A stretch of 64,000 bases of DNA from the NCBI GenBank assembly GCA_019418225.1, contig DYCF01000013.1, forward strand, positions 46,874 through 110,873. The letters are read 5' to 3'. The position numbers were made by a program, and so were the translations under genes. A model generated the notes under the pieces. It was given only the letters and a program-made list of their open reading frames with translations. It did not search any database and had not been told where the DNA came from. This DNA is from Clostridiales bacterium. GTDB lineage: Bacteria > Bacillota > Clostridia > Lachnospirales > Cellulosilyticaceae. This document shows positions 41,078-50,625 of the stretch, piece by piece (positions within the stretch are counted from its first letter, which is position 1; each line of letters begins with the position of its first letter).

Positions 41078-41816
41078 CAGTTCCCTCCACCTCATACATA
41101 ATATTCGCAAGTGTCACAAGTCCTGCTGTTTCACTTCTTAGTATTCTTTTACCTAAAGTTACTGGCGAAATATGATGCTGCATGGCATAGGCAACTTCTT
41201 CATCTGTAAAGCCACCTTCTGGGCCAATAAAAATACCTATTGAACTTGGCATTTCTCCGCTTAAAAAACGCTTAAGGTAATGACTATGTTCATTTTCAAA
41301 AGGGATACAAGATTTTTCTAGATCTCTACAAGCATAAGCTATAGCTTCCTTATATGTCATTGGTGCTAAAATTTGTGGAATAATCCCTCTCTTGCTTTGT
41401 TTTGCAGCACTTTCCGCTATCTTTTGCCATCGTTCTAGTTTACTTTGTTGTTTTTTGGGTGTTTCAAGTTTTACAACACATCTGTCTGTAATCATTGGGA
41501 TGATTGTTGTAACACCTATTTCTATACTTTTTTGAATGACAAACTCCATCTTTTCACCTTTAATTAATGACTGAAAAAGTACAGTGCTTAAAGGTGGTTC
41601 AGAATTTGCGTCTTTTTTTTCTACGATTTGCGCTGAAATCACATCACGATCTATTTGTTTTATTATACACTCATAATCATGACCTTGTCCATCATTTATT
41701 GTAATTTCTTTTCCTTCACTTAGTCTCAGCACATTTTTAATATGCTTTACATCGCTACCAGTAATCAAAATTTCATTTTCTTTAACATTTTCCGGATTTA
41801 CAAAAAACTTTGCCAC
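41046..41816 (-). CDS. rsmE: 16S rRNA m3U1498 methyltransferase RsmE
   Basis: A 256-residue SPOUT-type methyltransferase with the family knot: IGIFIGPEGGFTDEEV, then LGKRILRSETAGLVTLA near the end. It methylates U1498 of 16S rRNA. The open frame reaches upstream of the start, but the GTG at 41814-41816 has AAGGATT upstream and gives the usual beginning MAKFFVNPENV. It follows prmA by 44 bases and overlaps the CheY-like gene. Confidence 0.9.
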   Translation of the reverse strand: MAKFFVNPENVKENEILITGSDVKHIKNVLRLSEGKEITINDGQGHDYECIIKQIDRDVISAQIVEKKDANSEPPLSTVLFQSLIKGEKMEFVIQKSIEIGVTTIIPMITDRCVVKLETPKKQQSKLERWQKIAESAAKQSKRGIIPQILAPMTYKEAIAYACRDLEKSCIPFENEHSHYLKRFLSGEMPSSIGIFIGPEGGFTDEEVAYAMQHHISPVTLGKRILRSETAGLVTLANIMYEVEGTDDGGCKISSC

Positions 41817-41860
41817 TTTATTTAATCCTTTTCTATATGTTCTACTTTTTATATGGGGCC

Positions 41861-42829
41861 TTATACATTTGCTACAGCACGAAGTGCTACCCAATCATTC
41901 TTCTCTGTAATTTCTTCTACAGTAAAACCTGCACTTTCAAGTGCTATTTTTACTTCCTCAGCACGCTCACCGATAACACCTGATGCTACAAGGATGCCAC
42001 CTGGCACTAAGAAATCTTTTAATAAGTGACGCATTGGAATAATAACATCTGCTACAATATTAGCAACAACAACCTCATAACACTCTGTACCAATTGTTGT
42101 AACGAGTGCCTCGTCAGCTAAGATATTCCCACAATATGTTGTGAATTTAGCTACATCCATTTTATTTTGTTCGAAATTTTCTTTTGCTATATCTACTGAA
42201 TTTTGCTCAATATCAACTGCTGTCACATGTTCAGCACCAAGCATTAATGCTGCTATTGATAAAATACCACTTCCGCACCCCATATCAAGTACTTTTTGAC
42301 CTGGTTTAATAATACCTTCTAGTTGTTCGATGCAAAGCTGTGTTGTATAGTGCTGACCTGTTCCAAAGCTTGAGTTTGGATCGATCTCTAAAATCATACG
42401 ATTTGTTTCGGTATCATAACTTTCCCAAGTAGGTTTAATCACAAACTTCTCACCTACTGTAAAAGGTTTGAAATATTGTTTCCAGTTATTTGCCCAGTCT
42501 TCTTCTTTGACATTGCCAAGTTCCATTGTAAGTTTACCATAGTCATCACTTTCTCCTTTGAGACGTTTAAGCATATTCTTGATTTCATGGAACATTTCTT
42601 GTCCTTGCCCATTTTCCGCAAGGTAGAATTTAATACTTGTTTCACAGTCTTTAAGCTTTTCCATGTCCTCATCCATGTAATCCCATGTTGTGCCTTGTAA
42701 TGTCAAGAACTCATCATAATCATCTGGATCTTGAATAACAAAACCTGTTACGCCTAATTGTAATAAAAGGCCTGTGATTGTTTCAAGCCCTTGCTTTGAT
42801 GTGTATATTGTTACTTCTAACCAATTCAT
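41861..42829 (-). CDS. prmA: Ribosomal protein L11 methyltransferase PrmA
   Basis: A 322-residue class I methyltransferase: an N-terminal substrate domain (MNWLEVTIYTSKQGLETI), the hinge with FKPFTVGEKFVIKPTW, and the SAM site DPNSSFGTGQHYTTQLC and VLDMGCGSGILSIAALMLG. It trimethylates ribosomal protein L11. The pairing with rsmE and often with dnaJ is widespread in Firmicutes. Length is normal. Confidence 0.93.
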   Translation of the reverse strand: MNWLEVTIYTSKQGLETITGLLLQLGVTGFVIQDPDDYDEFLTLQGTTWDYMDEDMEKLKDCETSIKFYLAENGQGQEMFHEIKNMLKRLKGESDDYGKLTMELGNVKEEDWANNWKQYFKPFTVGEKFVIKPTWESYDTETNRMILEIDPNSSFGTGQHYTTQLCIEQLEGIIKPGQKVLDMGCGSGILSIAALMLGAEHVTAVDIEQNSVDIAKENFEQNKMDVAKFTTYCGNILADEALVTTIGTECYEVVVANIVADVIIPMRHLLKDFLVPGGILVASGVIGERAEEVKIALESAGFTVEEITEKNDWVALRAVANV

Positions 42830-42955
42830 TTATTCATCTCCATCTTAAATTGTATAATAGTTAAATTATAAGGGAATATGTTGTCGAATTCAAGTAATCT
42901 CCCATTTTTATCCTCTTATCATTCAGTTTACCCAAAATACTATAATCTAAACAGA

Positions 42956-43720
42956 CTACTGCTTTAATATAAATACCCATTCATTCTCACTCGAAAGTTT
43001 CTCTTCAAAACTATATCCCTCTAAACCAAATTTCTTGATTTCATTTACATTTTCAATTTGATGCTCACAAATGTAACGTGTCATTAGGCCTCTAGCGTGC
43101 TTTGCATACATACTAATAGCCTTATACTTCCCATCTTTAAATACCTTAAACTGAATATTTAAAACTCTATAATCTTTAGCAATAGCCTTTAAATCTAATG
43201 CCTTGCTATACTCATCTGATGCTAAATTTATTAAAATTTTATCTCCACTGGTGCATGCTAATTCATCTAATACATAGTGCGTAAGCGTTTCTTTCCAAAA
43301 ACTATATAGTTGATTTTCCTTTGCTTCAGAAAACTTAAAGGCCATTTCTAAACGATAAGCTTGCATCACATCTAAAGGTTTTAAATAGCCATATAAGCCA
43401 GATAAAATTCCGAGATGACTATTCATAAACTGACGTGTCTCTTCACTTAATGAAGTGCTTTCTATCGCTTTAAATGCTTCTCCGTAATAATAGTCAATAG
43501 CTACCTTTCCTTGTCCACCATTATAAAATCTACTATAGCGCTCATGATTAAGCTTGGCTAATGTCTCCGAGATTTTCATCTGCCTGCTTAAATCTTCAAT
43601 TGTATACGTCTTTAACCGTTCAATAAGTCTCCTTGTCTTCTCTTCAAATCTTAAAGGCTCATACGGTACAAGATTTTCTTCCTTTGTAAATGTTTTAGCG
43701 GGTGAAATAATAAGCAACAT
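42956..43720 (-). CDS. yaaA: Peroxide stress protein YaaA
   Basis: A 254-residue YaaA/DUF328 protein: LLIISPAKTF at the start, SRFYNGGQGKVAIDYYYGEAFKAI-like region, and HARGLMTRYICEH late. In E. coli YaaA lowers free iron during peroxide stress. It is divergent from bcp, and the shared gap holds a Fur/PerR-type box at 43814-43828, so joint peroxide control is likely. Confidence 0.9.
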   Translation of the reverse strand: MLLIISPAKTFTKEENLVPYEPLRFEEKTRRLIERLKTYTIEDLSRQMKISETLAKLNHERYSRFYNGGQGKVAIDYYYGEAFKAIESTSLSEETRQFMNSHLGILSGLYGYLKPLDVMQAYRLEMAFKFSEAKENQLYSFWKETLTHYVLDELACTSGDKILINLASDEYSKALDLKAIAKDYRVLNIQFKVFKDGKYKAISMYAKHARGLMTRYICEHQIENVNEIKKFGLEGYSFEEKLSSENEWVFILKQ

Positions 43721-43813
43721 GTTTCTTCTCCTTGTTTTAAAAATATTTTAATCAGTGCATACTCTATTATAATAAAAAATATCATATCTACTTTACAAAA
43801 AATATATTTTATA

Positions 43814-43828
43814 TAATAATTATTATCA
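43814..43828. promoter_or_regulatory. Fur/PerR-type operator between yaaA and bcp
   Basis: Read on the minus strand the 15 bases are TGATAATAATTATTA, matching the Fur box TGATAATNATTATCA at all but one position and also close to the PerR box. It lies in the divergent promoter region of two peroxide-stress genes, in a window that also encodes a Fur-family repressor. Confidence 0.55.
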
Positions 43829-43875
43829 TAAACTATTATAAATGAGATACTTCTCAGAAACAAGGAGATAAACAT

Positions 43876-44343
43876 ATGTCAAAAGTTATTTTAGAAGAGG
43901 GTATGAAAGCCCCAGATTTTACTTTAATAGGTTCTGACCAAAAGACACACGCTTTAAGTGATTACTTAGGCAAGAAAGTTATTTTATATTTCTACCCAAG
44001 AGACAATACACCAGGATGTTCAAAAGAGGCTGAAGCTTTTCGTGATGCCTTTGAAGAAATTTCAAGCCAAAATGCAGTTATTTTAGGCATTAGCCGTGAT
44101 ACACTAACAGCTCATGATAAGTTTATTGCTAAATATAATTTACCATTTGTTCTTCTTTCAGACCGTGAGGAAGTTGTATGTAAGTTTTATGATGTACTTA
44201 AAGAAAAAAATATGTGTGGCCGCATAGGCATCGGCATTGAACGTAGTACATTCCTTATTAACGAAGCAGGCATCATTACTAAAATCTATCGTAAAGTTAA
44301 AGTAGCTGGCCACGTAGATGATGTAAAATGCTCTTTAAAATAA
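43876..44343 (+). CDS. bcp: Peroxiredoxin, Bcp/PrxQ type
   Basis: A 155-residue peroxiredoxin: APDFTLIGSDQ, FYPRDNTPGCSKEAEAFRDAF with the peroxidatic cysteine, and ERSTFLINEAGIITKIYRKV. A second cysteine of the classical CxxxxC pair is absent; other cysteines are further on, so it may be a 1-Cys or atypical 2-Cys enzyme. It reduces peroxides using thioredoxin. The start has AAGGAG upstream. Confidence 0.9.
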   Translation: MSKVILEEGMKAPDFTLIGSDQKTHALSDYLGKKVILYFYPRDNTPGCSKEAEAFRDAFEEISSQNAVILGISRDTLTAHDKFIAKYNLPFVLLSDREEVVCKFYDVLKEKNMCGRIGIGIERSTFLINEAGIITKIYRKVKVAGHVDDVKCSLK

Positions 44344-44359
44344 TACTATTTATAAAGGA

Positions 44360-44386
44360 AGCCCACAGATTTAAGTTCTGTGGGCT
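44360..44386. terminator. Terminator between bcp and dnaJ
   Basis: AGCCCACAGA / TCTGTGGGCT (44360-44369 and 44377-44386). It is located between converging bcp and dnaJ and can serve both strands. Confidence 0.75.
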
Positions 44387-44391
44387 CTTAA

Positions 44392-45531
44392 TTATTTCTT
44401 AAAGATGTGCTTCCAACCTTTTTTAGATTCTTCAGCTTGTGCGCCTTCTTCTGGTTCAAATTCTCTCAAAATGCTCTTTTGTTTTTCTGTTAAATTCTTA
44501 GGTACTACAACATAAACCTCTACATACTGGTCACCACGATGACGTTTATTTTGAAGACTTGGAATACCTTTCCCTTGTAATCTAAATTTAGAAGATGTTT
44601 GTGTACCTGGTTGAATTGTAAACTTCACATTACCGTCTAATGTAGGAATTGAAAGTTCTGCACCAAGTGCAGCTTGCGCAAAACTAATTGGCATACGCAT
44701 ATAAACATCGTTGCCACGTCTTTCAAATACACCATGCGCTTTAACAGAAACTGTTACAAGTAAATCACCTGCTGGTGCACCTGCATCTCCTGCTTCTCCT
44801 TTACCAGCCACACGGAGTGTTTGGCCATGATCAATACCTGCTGGGATATTAATTGTAACTTTTTTAACTGTTCTTACTTTACCATGACCATGACATGTTG
44901 GACATGGTTCTTTCACTACTTTGCCTTCGCCATGACAGGCATCACAAGTTTGAACTGTTTGCATTGCACCTAAAATCGTACGTTGTGTTACATGAATTTG
45001 CCCTGTACCACCACATTTTGAACATGTTGTCGTTGATGTGCCAGGTTTTGCTTTTGAGCCATGACATGTACCGCAAAGTTCTGATGTATTAATTGAAATT
45101 TCTTTTTCACATCCAAAAGCCGCTTCTTCAAATGTAATTTGGATTGTTTGTCTGATATCAGCACCTGGCTGTGGACCTCTTGGACGGCGTCGTCCACCGC
45201 CACCACCGAAACCGCCAAAGCCGCCACCAAACATATCAAAGATGTCGTTGATGTCAAAGTCGCCACTAAAGCCGCCAAAGCCGCTTGCACCACCTGCACC
45301 ACCGTTTTCAAAGGCGGCATGACCATAACGATCATATGCTGATTTCTTGTCAGCATCACTTAATACTTCATAAGCTTCTGTTATTTCTTTGAATTTTGCT
45401 TCTGCTTCTTTGTTATCCGGATTTGCATCTGGATGGTATTGCTTTGCTAATTTTCTATATGCTTTTTTAATTTCTGCATCTGAGGCCGACTTAGATACGC
45501 CTAGGACCTCATAATAATCTCTTTTATCCAC
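44392..45531 (-). CDS. dnaJ: Co-chaperone DnaJ
   Basis: A 379-residue type I DnaJ: J domain with YHPDAN (the HPD motif), glycine/phenylalanine-rich linker (about residues 70 to 110), four CxxCxGxG zinc repeats (about 140 to 210) and C-terminal substrate domain. It stimulates DnaK ATPase. I start at the GTG 45529-45531 ([12 protein letters not shown]), with GGTGGTGA upstream; the frame is open five codons earlier. It is the last gene of the heat-shock operon. Confidence 0.95.
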   Translation of the reverse strand: MDKRDYYEVLGVSKSASDAEIKKAYRKLAKQYHPDANPDNKEAEAKFKEITEAYEVLSDADKKSAYDRYGHAAFENGGAGGASGFGGFSGDFDINDIFDMFGGGFGGFGGGGGRRRPRGPQPGADIRQTIQITFEEAAFGCEKEISINTSELCGTCHGSKAKPGTSTTTCSKCGGTGQIHVTQRTILGAMQTVQTCDACHGEGKVVKEPCPTCHGHGKVRTVKKVTINIPAGIDHGQTLRVAGKGEAGDAGAPAGDLLVTVSVKAHGVFERRGNDVYMRMPISFAQAALGAELSIPTLDGNVKFTIQPGTQTSSKFRLQGKGIPSLQNKRHRGDQYVEVYVVVPKNLTEKQKSILREFEPEEGAQAEESKKGWKHIFKK

Positions 45532-45697
45532 GCTTGTCACCACCACTATTAAAATTTGCCAAGATCGTGCTTATATGTCTCCTAAGAGTATCACACCAAT
45601 CTCTTTATAAAATATGCCCAATGCTTTCCATACGTTAAATATAACGTATAGAGACATTGCGTCACTTTTTCTCTATCAATTATATATTAAACGTACA

Positions 45698-45731
45698 GAA
45701 ACAGTCAAAGAGAATGCTCTTTGACCGTTTC
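45698..45731 (-). terminator. Hairpin after dnaK
   Basis: GAAACAGTCAAAGAG / CTCTTTGACCGTTTC (one mismatch) with a four-base loop. The run of T after it on the minus strand is weak, so it may attenuate rather than fully stop dnaJ expression. The other 150 bases of this gap hold only a short palindrome (ACGTTAAATATAACGT). Confidence 0.5.
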
Positions 45732-45744
45732 CATGCATTAATTT

Positions 45745-47595
45745 TTATTCTTCTTTAAAATCAGCATCAATGACATCGTCATCTTGAGCATGTGCATTAC
45801 CTGCATTCATATCTGGGCCTGCCCCAGCACCTTGTGCAGCTTGTGCTTGGCTGTATACTTTTTCTGAGATACTGTAGAATACTTGTGTAAGTTCTTCTTT
45901 AGCAGCTTTAAGTTCAGCAACTTGTTCATCAGTCATTTGACCAACTACTGCTTTGTCATTAAGATCTTTTAATTTTGTAAGTGCAGCTTCTACTTTAGCT
46001 TTATCATCAGCTTCAAGTTTGTCTTCCATATCTTTCATCATTTTTTCTGTTTGGAATACCATTGAATCTGCTTCATTTTTTGTGTCGATTGCTTCTTTAC
46101 GTTTTTTATCTGCTTCAGCAAATTGTTCTGCTTCTTTTACAGCTTTTTCGATTTCTTCATCACTAAGGTTTGTACTAGCTGTAATTGTGATGTGTTGTTC
46201 TTTACCTGTTCCAAGGTCTTTAGCAGATACTTTTACGATACCATTTGCATCGATATCGAATGTTACTTCGATTTGAGGTACACCACGTGGAGCTGGCATA
46301 ATACCATCTAATTTGAAGTTACCAAGTGTTTTGTTGTCATTAGCCATTGGTCTTTCACCTTGAACAACATGAATATCAACTGCTGGTTGGTTATCTGCTG
46401 CTGTTGAGAACACTTGTGATTTTTTAGTTGGGATTGTTGTATTTTTAGGAATAACTGGTGTTGCTACACCACCCATTGTTTCAATACCAAGTGTAAGAGG
46501 TGTTACGTCAAGAAGAAGAATATCGCCTGAACCAGCTTCACCTGAAAGTTTACCACCTTGAATTGCAGCACCTACAGCTACACATTCATCTGGGTTAATT
46601 CCTTTGAATGGTTCTTTACCTGTGATACGTTTAACAGCATCTTGAACAGCAGGAATACGTGTTGAACCACCAACTAATAATACTTTGTCAAGTTCTGAAG
46701 CATTAAGACCTGCATCATTTAAAGCTGTTCTAACTGGTCCCATTGTACGTTCTACAAGGTCAGCTGTTAATTCATCAAATTTAGCTCTTGTAATTGTTAC
46801 GTCTAAGCTTTGACCACCACTGCAGATGAATGGAATTAAAACGTTTGCACTTGTTTTTTGTGAAAGTTCTTTTTTAGCTGTTTCAGCAGCTTCTTTTAAA
46901 CGTTGCATAGCAACTTTATCTGTTGAAAGGTCAATGCCTTCTTGTTTTTTGAATTCTTCTACTAAGAAATCAATGATTTTTTGGTCGAAGTCATCTCCAC
47001 CAAGGTGATTATCACCACTTGTAGCAAGTACTTCGATAACACCATCACCGATGTCGATTACAGATACATCAAATGTACCACCACCAAGGTCATAAACCAT
47101 GATTTTTTGTTCGTGCTCGTTATCAAGACCGTAAGCAAGTGCTGCTGCTGTTGGTTCGTTGATGATACGTTTTACATCAAGACCAGCAATGCGACCAGCA
47201 TCTTTTGTTGCTTGTCTTTGGCTATCTGTGAAGTAAGCCGGAACTGTAATAACAGCTTCTGTTACACTTTCACCAAGATGAGCTTCAGCATCTGCTTTTA
47301 ATTTTTGAAGAATAATTGCTGAAATTTCTTGTGGTGAGAATGCTTTGTCATCAATGTTTACTTTGTAATCTGTACCCATATGACGTTTAATTGAAATAAC
47401 TGTTCTTTCGTGATTTGTAACAGCTTGACGTTTTGCTACGTCCCCTACAAGTCTTTCACCTGTTTTACTGAAACCTACAACTGAAGGAGTTGTTCTATTA
47501 CCATCTGCATTTACGATAACAACTGGTTTTCCACCTTCCATTACTGATACACAAGAGTTTGTTGTTCCTAAGTCAATTCCTATTATTTTACCCAT
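45745..47595 (-). CDS. dnaK: Molecular chaperone DnaK (Hsp70)
   Basis: A 616-residue Hsp70: [16 protein letters not shown] at the start, the ATPase signature [17 protein letters not shown] ([15 protein letters not shown]), [12 protein letters not shown], and the substrate domain. The C-terminal tail ends [12 protein letters not shown], as in DnaK with an acidic end. With GrpE and DnaJ it folds proteins in the cytosol. It stands 18 bases after grpE. Confidence 0.97.
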   Translation of the reverse strand: MGKIIGIDLGTTNSCVSVMEGGKPVVIVNADGNRTTPSVVGFSKTGERLVGDVAKRQAVTNHERTVISIKRHMGTDYKVNIDDKAFSPQEISAIILQKLKADAEAHLGESVTEAVITVPAYFTDSQRQATKDAGRIAGLDVKRIINEPTAAALAYGLDNEHEQKIMVYDLGGGTFDVSVIDIGDGVIEVLATSGDNHLGGDDFDQKIIDFLVEEFKKQEGIDLSTDKVAMQRLKEAAETAKKELSQKTSANVLIPFICSGGQSLDVTITRAKFDELTADLVERTMGPVRTALNDAGLNASELDKVLLVGGSTRIPAVQDAVKRITGKEPFKGINPDECVAVGAAIQGGKLSGEAGSGDILLLDVTPLTLGIETMGGVATPVIPKNTTIPTKKSQVFSTAADNQPAVDIHVVQGERPMANDNKTLGNFKLDGIMPAPRGVPQIEVTFDIDANGIVKVSAKDLGTGKEQHITITASTNLSDEEIEKAVKEAEQFAEADKKRKEAIDTKNEADSMVFQTEKMMKDMEDKLEADDKAKVEAALTKLKDLNDKAVVGQMTDEQVAELKAAKEELTQVFYSISEKVYSQAQAAQGAGAGPDMNAGNAHAQDDDVIDADFKEE

Positions 47596-47613
47596 GATTA
47601 ATTCCTCCTATCA

Positions 47614-48159
47614 TTAATTGGCTACTTTAACCATACTATGTCTAATTACTTTTTCTTTATATAAATATCCTTTTTGAAGTTCTTCAACAATGATATTCTC
47701 CCCATATGCTTCATCATCTATGTGCATAATTGCATTATGAAGCTTTGGATCGAATTCTTTATCAAGTGCTTCAATAGGTGTTACTTTTAAATTTTCAAGT
47801 GCACTCATAAGTTGTTTATAAATCATTTGTACACCTGCATATAATGCTTTATCTGTACTATCAATCTTAAGAGCACGTTCAAAGTTATCAATAATTGGTA
47901 ATAACTCTGCTACAGTGTTACTTACAGCGAAATCATAAGCATCTGACTTTTCTTTTTCGCTACGTTTTCTATAGTTATCGAACTCTGCCATTAAACGTTG
48001 AAGACGATCTAAATATTCGGCAGCTTTATCTTCAGCTTTTGTTTCTTCTGCTGTGCTTTCTTCTTTAGCTTCTACCTCTGAAGATTCAGCTTCTACTGTT
48101 TGCTCTGCTGCTACTTCTTCTTGCTGTAATGGTTGTTCTAAATCTTTATTTTCTTCCAT
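47614..48159 (-). CDS. grpE: Nucleotide exchange factor GrpE
   Basis: A 181-residue GrpE: an acidic, low-complexity N-terminal part (about residues 1 to 45), a long coiled coil (YLDRLQRLMAEFDNYRKR) and the beta-wing (LYAGVQMIYKQL then EFDPKLHNAIMHI). It frees ADP from DnaK. It is the second gene of the CIRCE-controlled operon. Length is normal. Confidence 0.95.
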   Translation of the reverse strand: MEENKDLEQPLQQEEVAAEQTVEAESSEVEAKEESTAEETKAEDKAAEYLDRLQRLMAEFDNYRKRSEKEKSDAYDFAVSNTVAELLPIIDNFERALKIDSTDKALYAGVQMIYKQLMSALENLKVTPIEALDKEFDPKLHNAIMHIDDEAYGENIIVEELQKGYLYKEKVIRHSMVKVAN

Positions 48160-48209
48160 TGTTTCACCCTTCCTACTAAGAACGTTTATGTTTTAGTTAC
48201 ACCTTGTTG

Positions 48210-49259
48210 TTATGCCTTTGTATCACCATCATTAAGTCCTCTTAGCATATTTGTAATATGATGAGAAACATATTCTAACACTGAGACTACCTCACTATAA
48301 TTCATACGTGTTGGTCCTATAATACCAATGTTACCAATGGTATATTCACCAATGCTGTAACTTGTTGTTACGACACTGCAATCTTTCATCGGTGTCAAAG
48401 TATTTTCTTCACCAATACGAATTGTAATCTGATTTGGTGGATTATGATCTAAGATTTTTGCAAGATATGGTTTTTCTTCTAAAAGTTTAAACAGTTCTCT
48501 CGCCTTCTCTTTATCATTAAATTCCTGAAAATCAAGAATGTTATTGGCACCGCGTATGAAGATATTCGGTAAATCTCTTTCTTTTAAAGTATTGGCAATA
48601 GCATCTAAAACGCTGCTTGCAATACCACCATATTCTTTCATTTTTTCTTCAATTGATAAACGAATCTTGTCTAAACTAATTTGACTCAGTGCATTGCCCT
48701 TTAGACTCTCGTTAAGAATATTTGTAAGTGCCATACAAATATTAGCATCTAAAGCTTTCGGTGTGCTAATCATGTGATTTTTCACACTATTAGTGTCTGT
48801 AACTATAACACAGACCACACTTTGTTCATCCACCGGAACAAGCTGTAAGTGCTTAATACGCACTTGACTAATAGGCGGTGTCGATGCAATAGTGGCACAA
48901 TTGGTAAGCATTGCGATAAGCTTTGCAGTTTCTTCAACTAAATCATCAATGCGTGTAATTTTCTGTTGAATCATATTCCCAATGATTTTTGCCACATCTG
49001 GACTAATATTTGTACGTTGCATCATGCCATCTACATAAAGGCGATAACCTTTATCTGAAGGTATTCTTCCAGCGGAAGTGTGGGGTTGCACAATGAAACC
49101 AAGCTCTTCAAGATCTGCCATTTCATTACGAATTGTCGCTGAGCTTACGCCCAAGTCATACTTTTTAGAAATGGTTCTTGAACCAACAGGCTCACCTGTT
49201 TGGATATAATCACGAATGATGGCTTCTAGTATTCTTAGCTTACGTTCATTCATATCCAT
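48210..49259 (-). CDS. hrcA: Heat-inducible repressor HrcA
   Basis: A 349-residue repressor with an N-terminal winged helix (RKLRILEAIIRDYIQTGEPVGSRT, SSATIRNEMADLEELG) and the family C-terminal domain. HrcA binds the CIRCE element when GroEL folds it correctly and releases it during heat stress. It starts the operon, 22 bases after CIRCE. The start ATG is preceded by AAGGAAGTGAT. Confidence 0.94.
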   Translation of the reverse strand: MDMNERKLRILEAIIRDYIQTGEPVGSRTISKKYDLGVSSATIRNEMADLEELGFIVQPHTSAGRIPSDKGYRLYVDGMMQRTNISPDVAKIIGNMIQQKITRIDDLVEETAKLIAMLTNCATIASTPPISQVRIKHLQLVPVDEQSVVCVIVTDTNSVKNHMISTPKALDANICMALTNILNESLKGNALSQISLDKIRLSIEEKMKEYGGIASSVLDAIANTLKERDLPNIFIRGANNILDFQEFNDKEKARELFKLLEEKPYLAKILDHNPPNQITIRIGEENTLTPMKDCSVVTTSYSIGEYTIGNIGIIGPTRMNYSEVVSVLEYVSHHITNMLRGLNDGDTKA

Positions 49260-49280
49260 ATCATCACTTCCTTCTTTTTG

Positions 49281-49307
49281 TTAGCACTCACTAAAGCCGA
49301 GTGCTAA
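49281..49307. promoter_or_regulatory. CIRCE operator of the heat-shock operon
   Basis: TTAGCACTC-N9-GAGTGCTAA, the exact consensus of the CIRCE element bound by HrcA, between the hrcA promoter and the hrcA start. Confidence 0.98.
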
Positions 49308-49317
49308 CTACAATCTA

Positions 49318-49346
49318 AAGATATCACTTCTTAATATAATTGTCAA
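49318..49346 (-). promoter_or_regulatory. hrcA promoter
   Basis: On the minus strand TTGACA (49341-49346), a 17-base spacer and TATCTT (49318-49323), placed directly before CIRCE. Confidence 0.85.
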
Positions 49347-49388
49347 TAACCTTCTGCAATTATTTTTAAAAATTATTACATATATTTA

Positions 49389-49444
49389 CAAAGTCCGAAT
49401 TAGCAAGATTTTGCCTTAGCAAATCCCTGTTAATTCGGACTTTG
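49389..49444. terminator. Terminator after hemW
   Basis: A 14-bp stem CAAAGTCCGAATTA / TAATTCGGACTTTG (49389-49402 and 49431-49444) next to the hemW stop. It separates hemW from the heat-shock operon. Confidence 0.75.
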
Positions 49445-50581
49445 TTATGTCATAAGAAATGAACTAAACACTTCATTGCATACATCTAGGCCATAAGGCG
49501 TCAATTTTATCCTACCTTTATCTTTTACAAGAACCTTGTATTTTATCCATTTATTTAATTGCTCTTCATAAACATCCCAGACAGATTGTCCAAACTGTTT
49601 TTCAAAGTCATCTTCTGAAATGCCTTCAAGGAGTCTTAAACCTAGAAACATATATTCTTCCATACACATTTCTTCTGTCAGTTTTTCTTCTTCATGACGA
49701 ATTTTGTGGACATCTCCTGCTGCTTCAATATACGCCTTAAGATTTTCTTCATTAGCATAACGGATATTGTTCCAAAGACTTCTTGCCCCAAGCCCTAATC
49801 CTAAATAAGGTATGCGTTGCCAATATACAATATTATGCTGGCATTCTTTATGAGGTTTTGCCCAGTTAGAAATTTCATATTGATGATAACCGCATTGCTT
49901 TAAATAGCTCTGGGCTAAATGATACATCTCACGGTCCAATTCCTCTGACACTTCTTCTAATTTACCTTCTTCATAACGCTTCCCAAAGCAAGTCCCTTCT
50001 TCAATAATGAGGGCATAAACAGACAGATGCTCCAAATCATATTTTGTGACTGTTTCAAGTGTTTGCTTAAATTCCTCTAAAGTTTGACCTGGTAATGCAA
50101 ACATTAAATCTGCATTGACTGCACAATTTGTATAAGTCTTGACAAGATGTAAGCTTTCTTCCCAATCTTTAAAGGTATGTTTTCTGCCAATCTTCCTTAG
50201 AAGATAATCATGCGTCGTCTGAAGTCCCATGCTAATACGATTTATCGGATATTTTGCAATGACTTCTACTTTTTCTTTAGTCAGTGTTCCTGGATTCGCC
50301 TCGATGGTCCACTCTGCATTTGGTATTAATTTAAAGTTTTTTGTAATAGTTGCTGCTAGTTTGTCTAATAAAAAAGGCGGTAGTACCGTTGGGGTACCAC
50401 CACCTATAAAGATAGACTTAATAGCTACCGCAGCATCTAACATTTTCCCATAGTTTTCGACTTCTTTAACTAAAGCATTTATATAAGCTTCCTGCATCTC
50501 TTCTTTAGGAAAAGATAAGAAATCACAATAAAAACATTTTGATGTACAAAATGGGATATGAATATAAAGCCCGATTTCCAT
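49445..50581 (-). CDS. hemW: HemW (radical SAM, coproporphyrinogen oxidase-like)
   Basis: A 378-residue radical SAM protein: LYIHIPFCTSKCFYCDF with the C-x3-C-x2-C motif near residues 12 to 20 and the GGGTPTVL stretch. HemW is now regarded as a heme chaperone and not a true HemN oxidase; it lacks the extra HemN N-terminal residues. The usual neighbour is lepA upstream and hrcA downstream, as here. Confidence 0.92.
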   Translation of the reverse strand: MEIGLYIHIPFCTSKCFYCDFLSFPKEEMQEAYINALVKEVENYGKMLDAAVAIKSIFIGGGTPTVLPPFLLDKLAATITKNFKLIPNAEWTIEANPGTLTKEKVEVIAKYPINRISMGLQTTHDYLLRKIGRKHTFKDWEESLHLVKTYTNCAVNADLMFALPGQTLEEFKQTLETVTKYDLEHLSVYALIIEEGTCFGKRYEEGKLEEVSEELDREMYHLAQSYLKQCGYHQYEISNWAKPHKECQHNIVYWQRIPYLGLGLGARSLWNNIRYANEENLKAYIEAAGDVHKIRHEEEKLTEEMCMEEYMFLGLRLLEGISEDDFEKQFGQSVWDVYEEQLNKWIKYKVLVKDKGRIKLTPYGLDVCNEVFSSFLMT

Positions 50582-50625
50582 TTTAAGTTCCTCTTTTAAT
50601 TTTAATTTTTAACACTTTAAATTTT

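Noticed and set aside
45139..45342. Plus-strand frame opposite dnaJ
   Set aside because: It is a shadow of the glycine-rich dnaJ linker with low-complexity composition.
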